NCBI RefSeq assembly: GCF_041242975.1 | Contig: NZ_CP162488.1 | Location: 858,001 to 922,000 of the forward strand | Length of the DNA stretch: 64,000 bases | Source of the DNA: Xanthomonas sp. DAR 35659 | GTDB taxonomy: Bacteria; Pseudomonadota; Gammaproteobacteria; Xanthomonadales; Xanthomonadaceae | Direction: 5' to 3' | Part shown: positions 57,213 to 64,000 of the stretch, one piece after another | Layout of the letters: each line of letters begins with the position of its first letter | Position numbering within the stretch: the stretch's first letter is position 1 | Position numbers and translations under genes: made by a program | Notes under the pieces: generated by a model | Databases searched by the model: none | Seen by the model: only the letters and a program-made list of their open reading frames with translations | Told to the model about the DNA's origin: nothing

Positions 57213-57324
57213 GCGGCCGAACGCAGACGGCACGGCGGTAGGGTCGCGCGCGCTTGTTCTGGATCAAGGCGCGCGCCGCGGGGAGCGGAGAGAGTGTCCG
57301 CTGAACATGCAGCGAGACAGATCG

Positions 57325-57549
57325 ATGGCGAAACCCTTTCCATTGCACCCCGCGCATCCGGAGCGGATCTGCTGGGGCTGCGACCGCTATTGCGCGGCGG
57401 ACGATCTGGCCTGCGGCAATGGTTCTGGACGCGTCATGCATCCCATCGAGGCGCAGGGCGAGGACTGGTACCTGCTGTGGGGCATCGAACCCGAGCCGCA
57501 GCGCCCGAGTCACGCCAGGATCGCCAACGGCCGAGCCGCCGACGCTTGA
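57325..57549 (+). CDS. DUF3079 family small protein
   Basis: A 74-residue protein whose core FPLHPAHPERICWGCDRYC followed by DDLACGNGSGR matches the DUF3079 family. Three or four Cys residues (CWGC, YC, AC) suggest a metal site. The function is unknown. ATG at 57325 is preferred; an ATG six codons upstream is possible. It lies between xerC and hslV on the same strand, without tight coupling. Confidence 0.82.
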   Translation: MAKPFPLHPAHPERICWGCDRYCAADDLACGNGSGRVMHPIEAQGEDWYLLWGIEPEPQRPSHARIANGRAADA

Positions 57550-57597
57550 ACGGGCGCTGGCATGCCCCCACACCTGAAGAACCGTTTCGGAGGCCGC

Positions 57598-58149
57598 ATG
57601 GACCCCAGTCAGAATCCCAACGTTTTCCACGCCACCACGATCCTGTCGGTGCGCCGCGATGGCCGTGTCGCCGTGGCCGGCGACGGCCAGGTGACCCTGG
57701 GCCACACCGTGATGAAGGGCAACGCGCGCAAGGTGCGCCGGCTCGGCCGCGACGGCCAGGTGCTGGCCGGTTTCGCCGGCGCCGCCGCCGACGCCTTCAC
57801 CCTGTTCGAACTGTTCGAAGCCAAGCTGGAAAAGCATGGCCAATTGACCCGCGCGGCGGTGGAACTGGCCAAGGACTGGCGCACCGAACGCCGCCTGGGC
57901 AAGCTCGAGGCGCTGCTTGCGGTGGCCGACAAGGAAACCTCGCTGATCATCAGCGGCACCGGCGACGTGATCGAACCGGAGGACGGCATCATCGCCATCG
58001 GCTCCGGCGGCTCCTACGCCCTGTCGGCGGCGCGCGCGCTGCTCGGCCACACCGCGCTCGACGCGAAGACCATCGCGGTCGAAGCGCTGAACATCGCCGG
58101 CGACATCTGCATCTATACCAATCGCAACGTGGTGGTCGAAGAGCTGTGA
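57598..58149 (+). CDS. hslV: ATP-dependent protease subunit HslV
   Basis: A 183-residue proteasome-like peptidase. A 12-residue propeptide precedes the catalytic Thr13 in [20 protein letters not shown] (the mature enzyme starts at that Thr). [15 protein letters not shown] and [13 protein letters not shown] are conserved. CGGAGG sits 4 bases before the ATG, giving a confident start. It forms the HslUV protease with HslU encoded 114 bases downstream, which degrades misfolded and regulatory proteins. Confidence 0.96.
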   Translation: MDPSQNPNVFHATTILSVRRDGRVAVAGDGQVTLGHTVMKGNARKVRRLGRDGQVLAGFAGAAADAFTLFELFEAKLEKHGQLTRAAVELAKDWRTERRLGKLEALLAVADKETSLIISGTGDVIEPEDGIIAIGSGGSYALSAARALLGHTALDAKTIAVEALNIAGDICIYTNRNVVVEEL

Positions 58150-58259
58150 ATCGGGAATGGGGAATCGGGAATCGCCACGGCGGTTCCTGTCTCCGTTGCC
58201 GATGACGCCTGCTTTTCCCATTCCCGATTCCCCATTCCCCATTCCCTCTTCGATTCCCC
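58148..58259. repeat. heptad repeat pair filling the hslV-hslU gap
   Basis: GAATCGGGAATGGGGAATCGGG (split units, 58148-58174) is mirrored by CCCATTCCCGATTCCCC-type units at 58214-58259. The two arms can pair across a 40-base loop. The element sits between two genes of one functional unit, so it may modulate the relative expression of hslV and hslU. Confidence 0.7.
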
Positions 58260-58263
58260 GACC

Positions 58264-59628
58264 ATGACCGATACCCATAGCACCATGACCCCGCGCGAAA
58301 TCGTGCAGGAACTGGACCGCCACATCGTCGGCCAGCACGACGCCAAGCGCGCGGTGGCGATCGCGCTGCGCAACCGCTGGCGGCGCATGCAGCTGCCCGA
58401 TGCGCTGCGCAACGAAGTGATGCCCAAGAACATCCTGATGATCGGCCCCACCGGCGTGGGCAAGACCGAGATCGCGCGGCGCTTGGCGACGCTTGCCAAT
58501 GCCCCGTTCGTCAAGGTCGAGGCCACGCGCTTCACCGAGGTCGGCTACGTCGGCAAGGACGTGGAGCAGATCGTGCGCGACCTGGCCGACACCGCGGTCA
58601 AGCTGTACCGCGAGCAGGCCAAGGTGCGCGTGCGCACCCAGGCCGAGGACCGCGCCGAGGACCGCATCCTGGATGCGCTGCTGCCGCGGCGCAGTGCCGG
58701 TATCGGCTTCGATCCGGAGGCCGCGCGCAACGAGCCGTCGGCGCAGGACAGCGACACCCGCAGCAAGTTCCGGCGCATGCTGCGCGCCGGCGAACTGGAC
58801 GAGCGCGAGATCGAACTGGACGTGGCGGTCAACGTCAACATGGATATCATGACCCCGCCGGGCATGGAGGAAATGGGCCAGCAGCTGCGGCAGATGTTCG
58901 CGAACCTGGGCGGCAGCAAGTCGCAGGCGCGCAAGCTGACGATCAAGGCGGCGCGGCCGCTGCTGATCGAGGAAGAGGCGGCCAAGCTGGTCAACGAGGA
59001 GGACGTGCGCGCCGCGGCGATCGAGGCCTGCGAGCAGCACGGCATCGTGTTCATCGACGAGATCGACAAGGTCGCCAAGCGCGGCGAAGCCGGGTCCTCC
59101 GGCGGCGACGTGTCGCGCGAAGGCGTGCAGCGCGATCTGCTGCCGTTGGTGGAAGGCTCCAACGTCAGCACCAAGTACGGCACGGTCAAGACCGACCACA
59201 TCCTGTTCATCGCCTCCGGCGCGTTCCACCTGGCCAAGCCCAGCGACCTGATTCCGGAACTGCAGGGACGTTTCCCGATCCGGGTGGAACTGTCGGCGTT
59301 GTCCAAGGAGGACTTCATCCGCATCCTCACCGAACCCAAGGCGGCGCTGACCAAGCAGTACGAAGCCCTGTTGCTGACCGAGGGCGTGAGCCTGCGCTTC
59401 ACCGACGATGCGATCGACCGGCTGGCCGAGATCGCGTTCCTGGTCAACGAACGCCAGGAGAACATCGGCGCGCGGCGGCTGCATACCGTGCTCGAACGCT
59501 TGCTCGATACCTTGAGTTACGAGGCGCCCGACCGCGACGGGCAGAGCGTGGTGGTCGACGCCGCGTACGTGAACGCGCACCTGGGCGAACTGGTGCAGGA
59601 TCCGGATCTGAGCCGGTACATCCTGTAA
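58264..59628 (+). CDS. hslU: ATPase subunit HslU
   Basis: A 454-residue AAA+ unfoldase of the HslUV protease. [21 protein letters not shown] is the family N-terminus (given to its Lys), Walker [10 protein letters not shown] (61-69), Walker [12 protein letters not shown] and sensor elements in [11 protein letters not shown]. The I-domain lies between about 110 and 230, and the C-terminal RYIL tail docks into HslV. The length is as in E. coli (443). No ribosome-binding site is evident right after the heptad repeat. Confidence 0.96.
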   Translation: MTDTHSTMTPREIVQELDRHIVGQHDAKRAVAIALRNRWRRMQLPDALRNEVMPKNILMIGPTGVGKTEIARRLATLANAPFVKVEATRFTEVGYVGKDVEQIVRDLADTAVKLYREQAKVRVRTQAEDRAEDRILDALLPRRSAGIGFDPEAARNEPSAQDSDTRSKFRRMLRAGELDEREIELDVAVNVNMDIMTPPGMEEMGQQLRQMFANLGGSKSQARKLTIKAARPLLIEEEAAKLVNEEDVRAAAIEACEQHGIVFIDEIDKVAKRGEAGSSGGDVSREGVQRDLLPLVEGSNVSTKYGTVKTDHILFIASGAFHLAKPSDLIPELQGRFPIRVELSALSKEDFIRILTEPKAALTKQYEALLLTEGVSLRFTDDAIDRLAEIAFLVNERQENIGARRLHTVLERLLDTLSYEAPDRDGQSVVVDAAYVNAHLGELVQDPDLSRYIL

Positions 59629-59694
59629 CCGCTGGTCTGCGGCGCGTCTCGCGTCCCGGGACGCGTCAGGCGCGCGTGGATCCTGTGGGAGCGA

Positions 59695-59882
59695 CTTCCG
59701 TCGCGACGGGTTATATCGGTAAAGCCTTGTCGCGACTGAAGTCGCTCCTACAGACGCTTCATCTGCAAACCATGAATCGGACGAGCGCGTCTGCGCATGG
59801 CGTCTACCGGAGCCCTGTAGGAGCGGCTTCAGCCGCGACCCGGTCTTCGGAAAGGGCAGGTCGCGACTGAAGCCGCTCCCAC
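59695..59882. repeat. REP cluster (two inverted pairs)
   Basis: Pairs at 59695-59717/59729-59751 and 59817-59839/59860-59882. The copies vary (GCGACTTC versus GCGGCTTC) but keep their internal symmetry, implying selection on pairing. They fill the 320-base gap between hslU and the convergent DUF2252 gene. Confidence 0.85.
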
Positions 59883-59948
59883 AAGAAGCCCTTTCACCAT
59901 GGCCGTCGCAGCAGCGCAGTGCGCGCGATTCGCATGCGCCCGGCAAAG

Positions 59949-61313
59949 TCAGTACAGCGGTGTCCCCGCCTGGTACGCGGCCACGAAGCCCTGCCAGTCC
60001 AGTTGCACCTGCGCGGCGTAATCGAACGCGAACTGGCGCAGTTCCGACTTCAGGCCGCTCTTGCTGGTGACCGCCTGGTCGATCTGCTTGTCGATGCTGT
60101 AGGGCACCACGTTCGCGTCGTAGTCCTGGTCGGACAGCGCGTGCGCCGAGGCCAGCGCCTGGCCCAGGTAGGTGGCCGCGGTCGCGAGCTTGCCGGCGCT
60201 GCTCAGCGCGGTCGGGTCCAGGTCTTCCTGGAACGGAGATTTCTCGTGCACGTAGAACGGCACGCCGGCCACGCTGGCGTAGCCGATCAGCACGTCCGCA
60301 TCCAGGGTCTGCGCCTTGGCGGTGCGCGCCACGCGCGCGCCCTCGTTGTTGGCGTAGCCGGAGGCCGGCATCTGCGACGGTGCCGCCACGGCGACCACGC
60401 TGGCCGCTTCCTGCTTCCATTCCAGGATCACGTCGTCGCCGGTCGCCGCGCTCGGGCCTTCGATCAGCACGTACAGGCGCAGGCGGCCGAGGCTGCCGGT
60501 GCCCGAGCCCAGTTTCTGGCGCACGTCCTTGATGGTGTAGTAGCTGCTGGCATAGCGCTTGGACGCGGCGATCGAGCCGATGTAGCCGTTCATCGCTGCG
60601 GCCACCGCCGAGGCGGTGCTGGCGTCCACCGCGACCAGGGTGTCCAGGTCCTGGAACTGGCGCTTGCCGCCGCTGACCGCGGTGTACTTGGACAGCAGGC
60701 TGCCGCGGCTCTTGCCGTCGGCGTTGTCGATGGCCTTGGCCACCACGCCGCTGGTGTTGCTCTTGCTCAACTGGAAGCTCTTCTCGGCGTCGCTGCCCTT
60801 GAAGTCGCCGATCTTGTCCAGGTAGGCGCCGACCATCGTGTCGATGGCATCGCCGATGTCGCTGTCGGACAGGCCATTGTCGCGCCCGGCCAGGACCATG
60901 CTCGCCGCCAGCCGGCGCAGGTCCCACACGTACTGGCCGAGGTGGCCTTCGTCGAAGTCGGCGACCTTGAACACCGCCTTGCCGCTGCTGTCGCGCGCCG
61001 CGTCGAAGTTGCCGAGGTGGGGGTCGCCGCCCAGCCAGGTATAGCCGGTTTGCGGCGAGGTCCACAGCGAGCCCGGCAGGGTCTTCATGTCCTGGTAGAA
61101 CAGATGGTCGGTGCCGCGGTAGAACGCGTAGGCGCTGCCGGCCATCGCCGCCAGCTTGGTGTCCAGTTCGGCGTGTTGCGCCGCATACGCATGGTTGTAG
61201 TCGTGGATCTGCTGCACGACCCAGGCGTCGCGCTGGCTGGCGGCGGTGGCGCAGCCGGCGGTGGCGGCGAGCAGCAGGCCGATCGGCAGCAGGCGCGGCA
61301 GGCGGATGGGCAT
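59949..61313 (-). CDS. DUF2252 family lipoprotein with kinase-like motifs
   Basis: A 454-residue protein. The signal peptide has lipobox TAGC (Cys20), so it is probably lipid-anchored. The DUF2252 core shows FYRGTDHLFYQD, GDPHLGNFDAARD and KVADFDEGHLG, which resemble the catalytic loop and DFD/DFG-type metal loop of aminoglycoside-phosphotransferase-like kinases. Most kinases of this fold are cytoplasmic, so an envelope location is unusual. The substrate is unknown. It is convergent with hslU. Confidence 0.82.
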   Translation of the reverse strand: MPIRLPRLLPIGLLLAATAGCATAASQRDAWVVQQIHDYNHAYAAQHAELDTKLAAMAGSAYAFYRGTDHLFYQDMKTLPGSLWTSPQTGYTWLGGDPHLGNFDAARDSSGKAVFKVADFDEGHLGQYVWDLRRLAASMVLAGRDNGLSDSDIGDAIDTMVGAYLDKIGDFKGSDAEKSFQLSKSNTSGVVAKAIDNADGKSRGSLLSKYTAVSGGKRQFQDLDTLVAVDASTASAVAAAMNGYIGSIAASKRYASSYYTIKDVRQKLGSGTGSLGRLRLYVLIEGPSAATGDDVILEWKQEAASVVAVAAPSQMPASGYANNEGARVARTAKAQTLDADVLIGYASVAGVPFYVHEKSPFQEDLDPTALSSAGKLATAATYLGQALASAHALSDQDYDANVVPYSIDKQIDQAVTSKSGLKSELRQFAFDYAAQVQLDWQGFVAAYQAGTPLY

Positions 61314-61394
61314 GGCGGGGCTCCGGACACGGACAGGGCCGCCAGTGCAGCATGCCGGCGTTGCACGGCGATGAATCGCGCCGCCACGCCGCGG

Positions 61395-62582
61395 CTACAG
61401 ATAGCGCAGCCAGGCCAGATCGCGACGGCGCGCCTTCAGCCGCGCGAACGCGGCGGTGGGCCAGTACAGCGCCAGCCCCAGCGCCGCGGCGATCGCCCAC
61501 AGCGCCGCCACGCTGTCCACGCCGAACAGGCTGCCGTGGCTGGCGCCCCAGAAGGCCAGCGCCGCCAGGTAAAGCAGCTTCAGCACGTACAGGTGCAGCA
61601 GGTAGAAGAACATCGGCGCCGCGCCGATCGCGGCCAGCGGCGCCAGCGCCCGCGCCAGCCGCGGCCGTTCGTACAGGCGCAGCAACAGCAGGCCCACGCC
61701 CACGGTCAGCAGCAGGAACAGGAGCGATGGCGGGTACTTGGTCAGGTTGAAGAAGCTCATCGCGGTATGCGCGAGGTCGTCCTGGGCCTGCCAGGGCGCA
61801 TCGCCGTAGCCGTTGTGCCAGCGCAGCAGGTGGAACAGCGCCAGCGCGCCGAGTCCGCAGGCCAGCAGCCGCTGCTGCCGCTGTGCCGGCGCGGTGTCGG
61901 CGCCGTACCAGGGGCCGGCCGCATAGCCCAGCGCGATCACCCCGATCCACGGCAGCAGCGGATACGAGGTCCGCAGGCGCAGGTCGCCCAGTTGCAGCCA
62001 GCCGCGGTCGTGCAGCACCGCCCAGGCCGTGGCCAGCGCGCCGTCGCCCTGCACGTGCACGCCGTCGAGCAGATTGTGCCCGGCCACCAACAGCGCGCCG
62101 AGCAGGGCCAGCAGCGGCCGCGGCAGCCACAGCAGCGCCGCCAGCGCCAGCATGCTCAGGCCGATCGCCCAGATCACCTGCAGGTACAGCACCTGCGGCG
62201 GGAAGGCGAAGGTCCAGGCGAGGTTGACCAGGGTCAGCTCCAGCACGATCAGGAACAGCCCGCGCTTGAGCAGGAACGCCGCCGCCGCGGCACGGCCGCG
62301 CGGCTGCCGCGCAGCGTACAGCCAGGCCGACAGCCCGGTCAGGAACACGAAAACCGGCGCGCACAGGTGCGCCAGCAGGCGGGTCGCGAACAGCGCCGGC
62401 GCGGTGCGCTCCACGTCCATCGGGTCGCCGATCTGGTGCTGCATGTAGAAGGTCTCGCGCACGTGATCCAGCAGCATCAGCAGCATCACCGTGCCGCGCA
62501 GCAGGTCGATCGAGGTCAGGCGCGCGGCCGGCGCTGCGGGGACGACGGGGGAAGCGGGCGAAGCGAGGGCAACAGGCGGCAT
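61395..62582 (-). CDS. DUF1624 family membrane protein (heparan-glucosaminide acetyltransferase-like)
   Basis: A 395-residue polytopic protein with about 10 hydrophobic segments. The N-terminal motif SIDLLRGTVMLLMLLDHVRE, with conserved His-Val-Arg after the first helix, is typical of DUF1624 and of related acyltransferase-like families. Conserved FVFLTGLSAWLYAAR and FFYLLHLYVLKLL follow. It may transfer acyl groups to periplasmic sugars; the substrate is unknown. It lies 81 bases upstream of the DUF2252 gene on the same strand, so the two may form an operon. An A+T-rich promoter-like patch precedes it. Confidence 0.83.
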   Translation of the reverse strand: MPPVALASPASPVVPAAPAARLTSIDLLRGTVMLLMLLDHVRETFYMQHQIGDPMDVERTAPALFATRLLAHLCAPVFVFLTGLSAWLYAARQPRGRAAAAAFLLKRGLFLIVLELTLVNLAWTFAFPPQVLYLQVIWAIGLSMLALAALLWLPRPLLALLGALLVAGHNLLDGVHVQGDGALATAWAVLHDRGWLQLGDLRLRTSYPLLPWIGVIALGYAAGPWYGADTAPAQRQQRLLACGLGALALFHLLRWHNGYGDAPWQAQDDLAHTAMSFFNLTKYPPSLLFLLLTVGVGLLLLRLYERPRLARALAPLAAIGAAPMFFYLLHLYVLKLLYLAALAFWGASHGSLFGVDSVAALWAIAAALGLALYWPTAAFARLKARRRDLAWLRYL

Positions 62583-62607
62583 GCGGCGCGATCAGTGTTC
62601 GTCTATT

Positions 62608-62624
62608 GAAATAATATAACATTA
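62608..62624 (-). promoter_or_regulatory. A+T-rich promoter/operator patch upstream of the DUF1624 gene
   Basis: A strikingly A+T-rich stretch with the near-palindrome TAAT-ATAAC-ATTA (62612-62624) lies 30 bases before the start. On the minus strand it offers TATATT as a -10 candidate. It is the most A+T-rich intergenic stretch in the last 10 kb. Confidence 0.4.
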
Positions 62625-62832
62625 GACCTGCGGGCATCTGCGCGCCAGTGATGACGCCCCTGGTCTTGCTGGTGTTATGGCTGCGCTGTCTATCGAGGCC
62701 GCGGCCGCAGCGAGCGGCGAGCGATGTCTTGCGGGTGCACGTTGCTGGCTGCGCCGGCCGCTAGCCCGGTTTGGGAGCGGCCGAGATCGCGGCCCGTTGC
62801 CTGTGGCCGTTGCGCCCGGCCCCGCGCGGCGC

Positions 62833-63288
62833 TCAGTCCTCGCCGATGTCCTCGTTCCACACGTCCGGGTTGGCGGCGATGTAACCGCCGAGCAGGTCGA
62901 TGCATTCCTGGCTGTGCAGGTCGATCACGTTGACGCCGCTCTCGCGCAGCCAGTCGATGCCGCCCTGGAAGGTGACCGACTCGCCGACCACCACGGTGCC
63001 GATGTTGAACTGGCGCACCAGGCCGCTGCAGTACCAGCACGGCGCCAGCGTGGTGACCATGATGGTGTCCTTGTAGCGGCGCTGGCGGCCGGCCTTGCGG
63101 AACGCGTCGGTCTCGCCGTGCACCGAGGGGTCGCCCTCCTGCACGCGGCGGTTGTGGCCGCAGCCGAGCAGGCGGCCGTCGTTGTGGTACAGCGCCGCGC
63201 CGATCGGGATGCCGCCTTCGGCCAGGCCCTGGCGGGCTTCGGCGATGGCGGTGTCGAGCAGGGCGCGGTAGTCGGGGGTGGTCAGCAT
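62833..63288 (-). CDS. cytosine deaminase, yeast Fcy1-like nucleoside/base deaminase
   Basis: A 151-residue zinc deaminase. Zinc ligands and acid: His57/Glu59 in HGETDAFRKAGR and Cys84/Cys87 in LAPCWYCSGL. GGIPIGAALY and the C-terminal end DVWNEDIGE closely resemble yeast cytosine deaminase Fcy1 (which ends DWFEDIGE), more than tRNA-adenosine or guanine deaminases. It would convert cytosine to uracil for pyrimidine salvage. It is a single gene, divergent from ubiE. Confidence 0.87.
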   Translation of the reverse strand: MLTTPDYRALLDTAIAEARQGLAEGGIPIGAALYHNDGRLLGCGHNRRVQEGDPSVHGETDAFRKAGRQRRYKDTIMVTTLAPCWYCSGLVRQFNIGTVVVGESVTFQGGIDWLRESGVNVIDLHSQECIDLLGGYIAANPDVWNEDIGED

Positions 63289-63386
63289 CGTGCGGGCCGG
63301 CGGGGGTGTGGCTACGCAGTCTGGCCCAGGCGGCCAGGGCTGTCATCCGCCGCGCGGCCGGTTGACCGCCACGGAGCGGCCGGCAG

Positions 63387-63395
63387 TGCGATAAT
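63387..63395 (+). promoter_or_regulatory. extended -10 box of ubiE, probable leaderless start
   Basis: TGCGATAAT is an extended -10 element (TGN followed by GATAAT). It ends 6 bases before the ubiE ATG; no Shine-Dalgarno is possible in that gap. Confidence 0.55.
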
Positions 63396-63401
63396 CCCGG
63401 C

Positions 63402-64000
63402 ATGAGCGAATCTCCCTACAAGTCAGGCACCACCCATTTCGGCTTCCGTGACGTCGCCGCCAAGGACAAGCAGAAGCTGGTCGGCGAGGTGTTCACCTCG
63501 GTCGCCGGCAACTACGACCTGATGAACGACCTGATGAGCCTGGGCATCCACCGGGCCTGGAAGCGCTATTTCGTCGCCACCGCGCAGGTCAAGCCGGGCG
63601 ATCGCGTGCTCGACCTGGCCGGCGGCACCGGCGACATCGCCGCGCTGCTGAAGGACCGGGTCGGCGCCGACGGCGAGATCGTGCTGGGCGACATCAACGC
63701 CGGCATGCTGTCGGTGGGCCGCGACCGGCTGACCAACCGCGGCCTGGTCGCGGGCCTGGACTACGTGCAATGCAATGCCGAGGCGCTGCCGTTCCCGGAC
63801 CAGAGCTTCGACCTGGTGACCATCGCCTTCGGTCTGCGCAACGTCACCGACAAGGATGCGGCGCTGCGCGAGATGTACCGCGTGCTGAAGGTCGGCGGGC
63901 AGGCGCGGGTGCTGGAGTTCTCCGAGGTCACCGCCGACTGGTTCAAGCCGCTCTACGACTTCCATTCGTTCAAGATCCTGCCGCGGCTGGGCCAGTTGTT
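63402..64000 (+). CDS. ubiE: ubiquinone/menaquinone C-methyltransferase UbiE (cut by window edge)
   Basis: The first ~199 residues of the SAM-dependent methyltransferase that methylates 2-polyprenyl-6-methoxy-1,4-benzoquinol. The N-terminal signature runs from [19 protein letters not shown] to [18 protein letters not shown]. The SAM-binding loop is [15 protein letters not shown], the acidic residue follows in LGDINAGML, and [20 protein letters not shown] (from TIAFGLRN) is typical. About 50 residues should lie beyond the window. Confidence 0.95.
   Translation, partial: MSESPYKSGTTHFGFRDVAAKDKQKLVGEVFTSVAGNYDLMNDLMSLGIHRAWKRYFVATAQVKPGDRVLDLAGGTGDIAALLKDRVGADGEIVLGDINAGMLSVGRDRLTNRGLVAGLDYVQCNAEALPFPDQSFDLVTIAFGLRNVTDKDAALREMYRVLKVGGQARVLEFSEVTADWFKPLYDFHSFKILPRLGQL

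Noticed and set aside
57016..62637. A 1,873-codon open frame on the minus strand
   Set aside because: It is antisense to xerC, hslV and hslU and out of frame with the two real minus-strand genes. Long antisense frames are expected at this G+C, and its translation is Arg/Ala/Gly-rich without domains.

Overview
The window is high-GC (about two thirds G+C) chromosomal DNA of a gammaproteobacterium. Gene content and order point to Xanthomonas or a close relative in the Xanthomonadaceae. Indicators are a glgA-glgB-treZ-malQ-treY-glgX operon, a lone opgH (hrpM-type) gene, algR next to hemC, lptM-dapF-DUF484-xerC, hslVU, dispersed REP elements of the form GTAGGAGCGGCTTCAGCCGCGAC, and several genes whose -10 box lies 6-7 bases before the start codon. 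This is a call from gene content, not a species identification.

Layout. 1-5.1 kb: end of nnrD, an SDR oxidoreductase, then a TetR repressor divergent from a ferredoxin-reductase/acyl-desaturase pair (desT/desCB type) with a clear operator between them, and a low-affinity iron permease family protein. 5.3-13.8 kb: poxB, then a sensor kinase and an NtrC-type activator. Directly after the activator gene lie a 25-bp palindrome, a consensus IHF site and a near-consensus sigma-54 promoter, followed by two paralogous genes built from a repeated 'PPHLS/PPHA' module, and an MFS transporter. 13.9-15.9 kb: an A+T-richer island with an Imm45-like immunity gene and a small integron-type cassette array (two good attC sites, one decayed) without an integrase. 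One cassette encodes a protein with an RHKYFAH motif suggestive of HEPN ribonucleases. 15.9-22.2 kb: a short siroheme synthase, two unrecognised proteins, an exported PEP-synthase-like protein and a Sel1-like protein.

22.8-35.6 kb: the seven-gene glycogen/trehalose operon on the minus strand (glgA, glgB, treZ, malQ, treY, a DUF2934 gene, glgX). 35.9-45.2 kb: a single-domain response regulator divergent from a PAS histidine kinase, opgH, a carboxylesterase, algR, hemC, a DUF481 outer-membrane protein and a WYL regulator. 45.3-53.7 kb: an HxlR regulator, a lipocalin, two exported S9 peptidases, a small P-loop kinase and a class I aminotransferase. 54-64 kb: DUF454, lptM-dapF-DUF484-xerC, DUF3079, hslVU, an exported DUF2252 protein, a DUF1624 membrane protein, a yeast-type cytosine deaminase and the start of ubiE.

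The genes mostly serve central functions: membrane lipid fluidity (desT/desCB), pyruvate oxidation (poxB), storage carbon and trehalose (glg/tre), osmoregulated glucans (opgH), heme and siroheme synthesis, protein quality control and chromosome dimer resolution. The two places most likely to hold undescribed biology are the sigma-54-controlled PPHLS-repeat protein pair with its own kinase/activator (7.8-12.4 kb) and the orphan attC cassette cluster (14.4-15.85 kb). No tRNA, rRNA, CRISPR array or insertion sequence was recognised.
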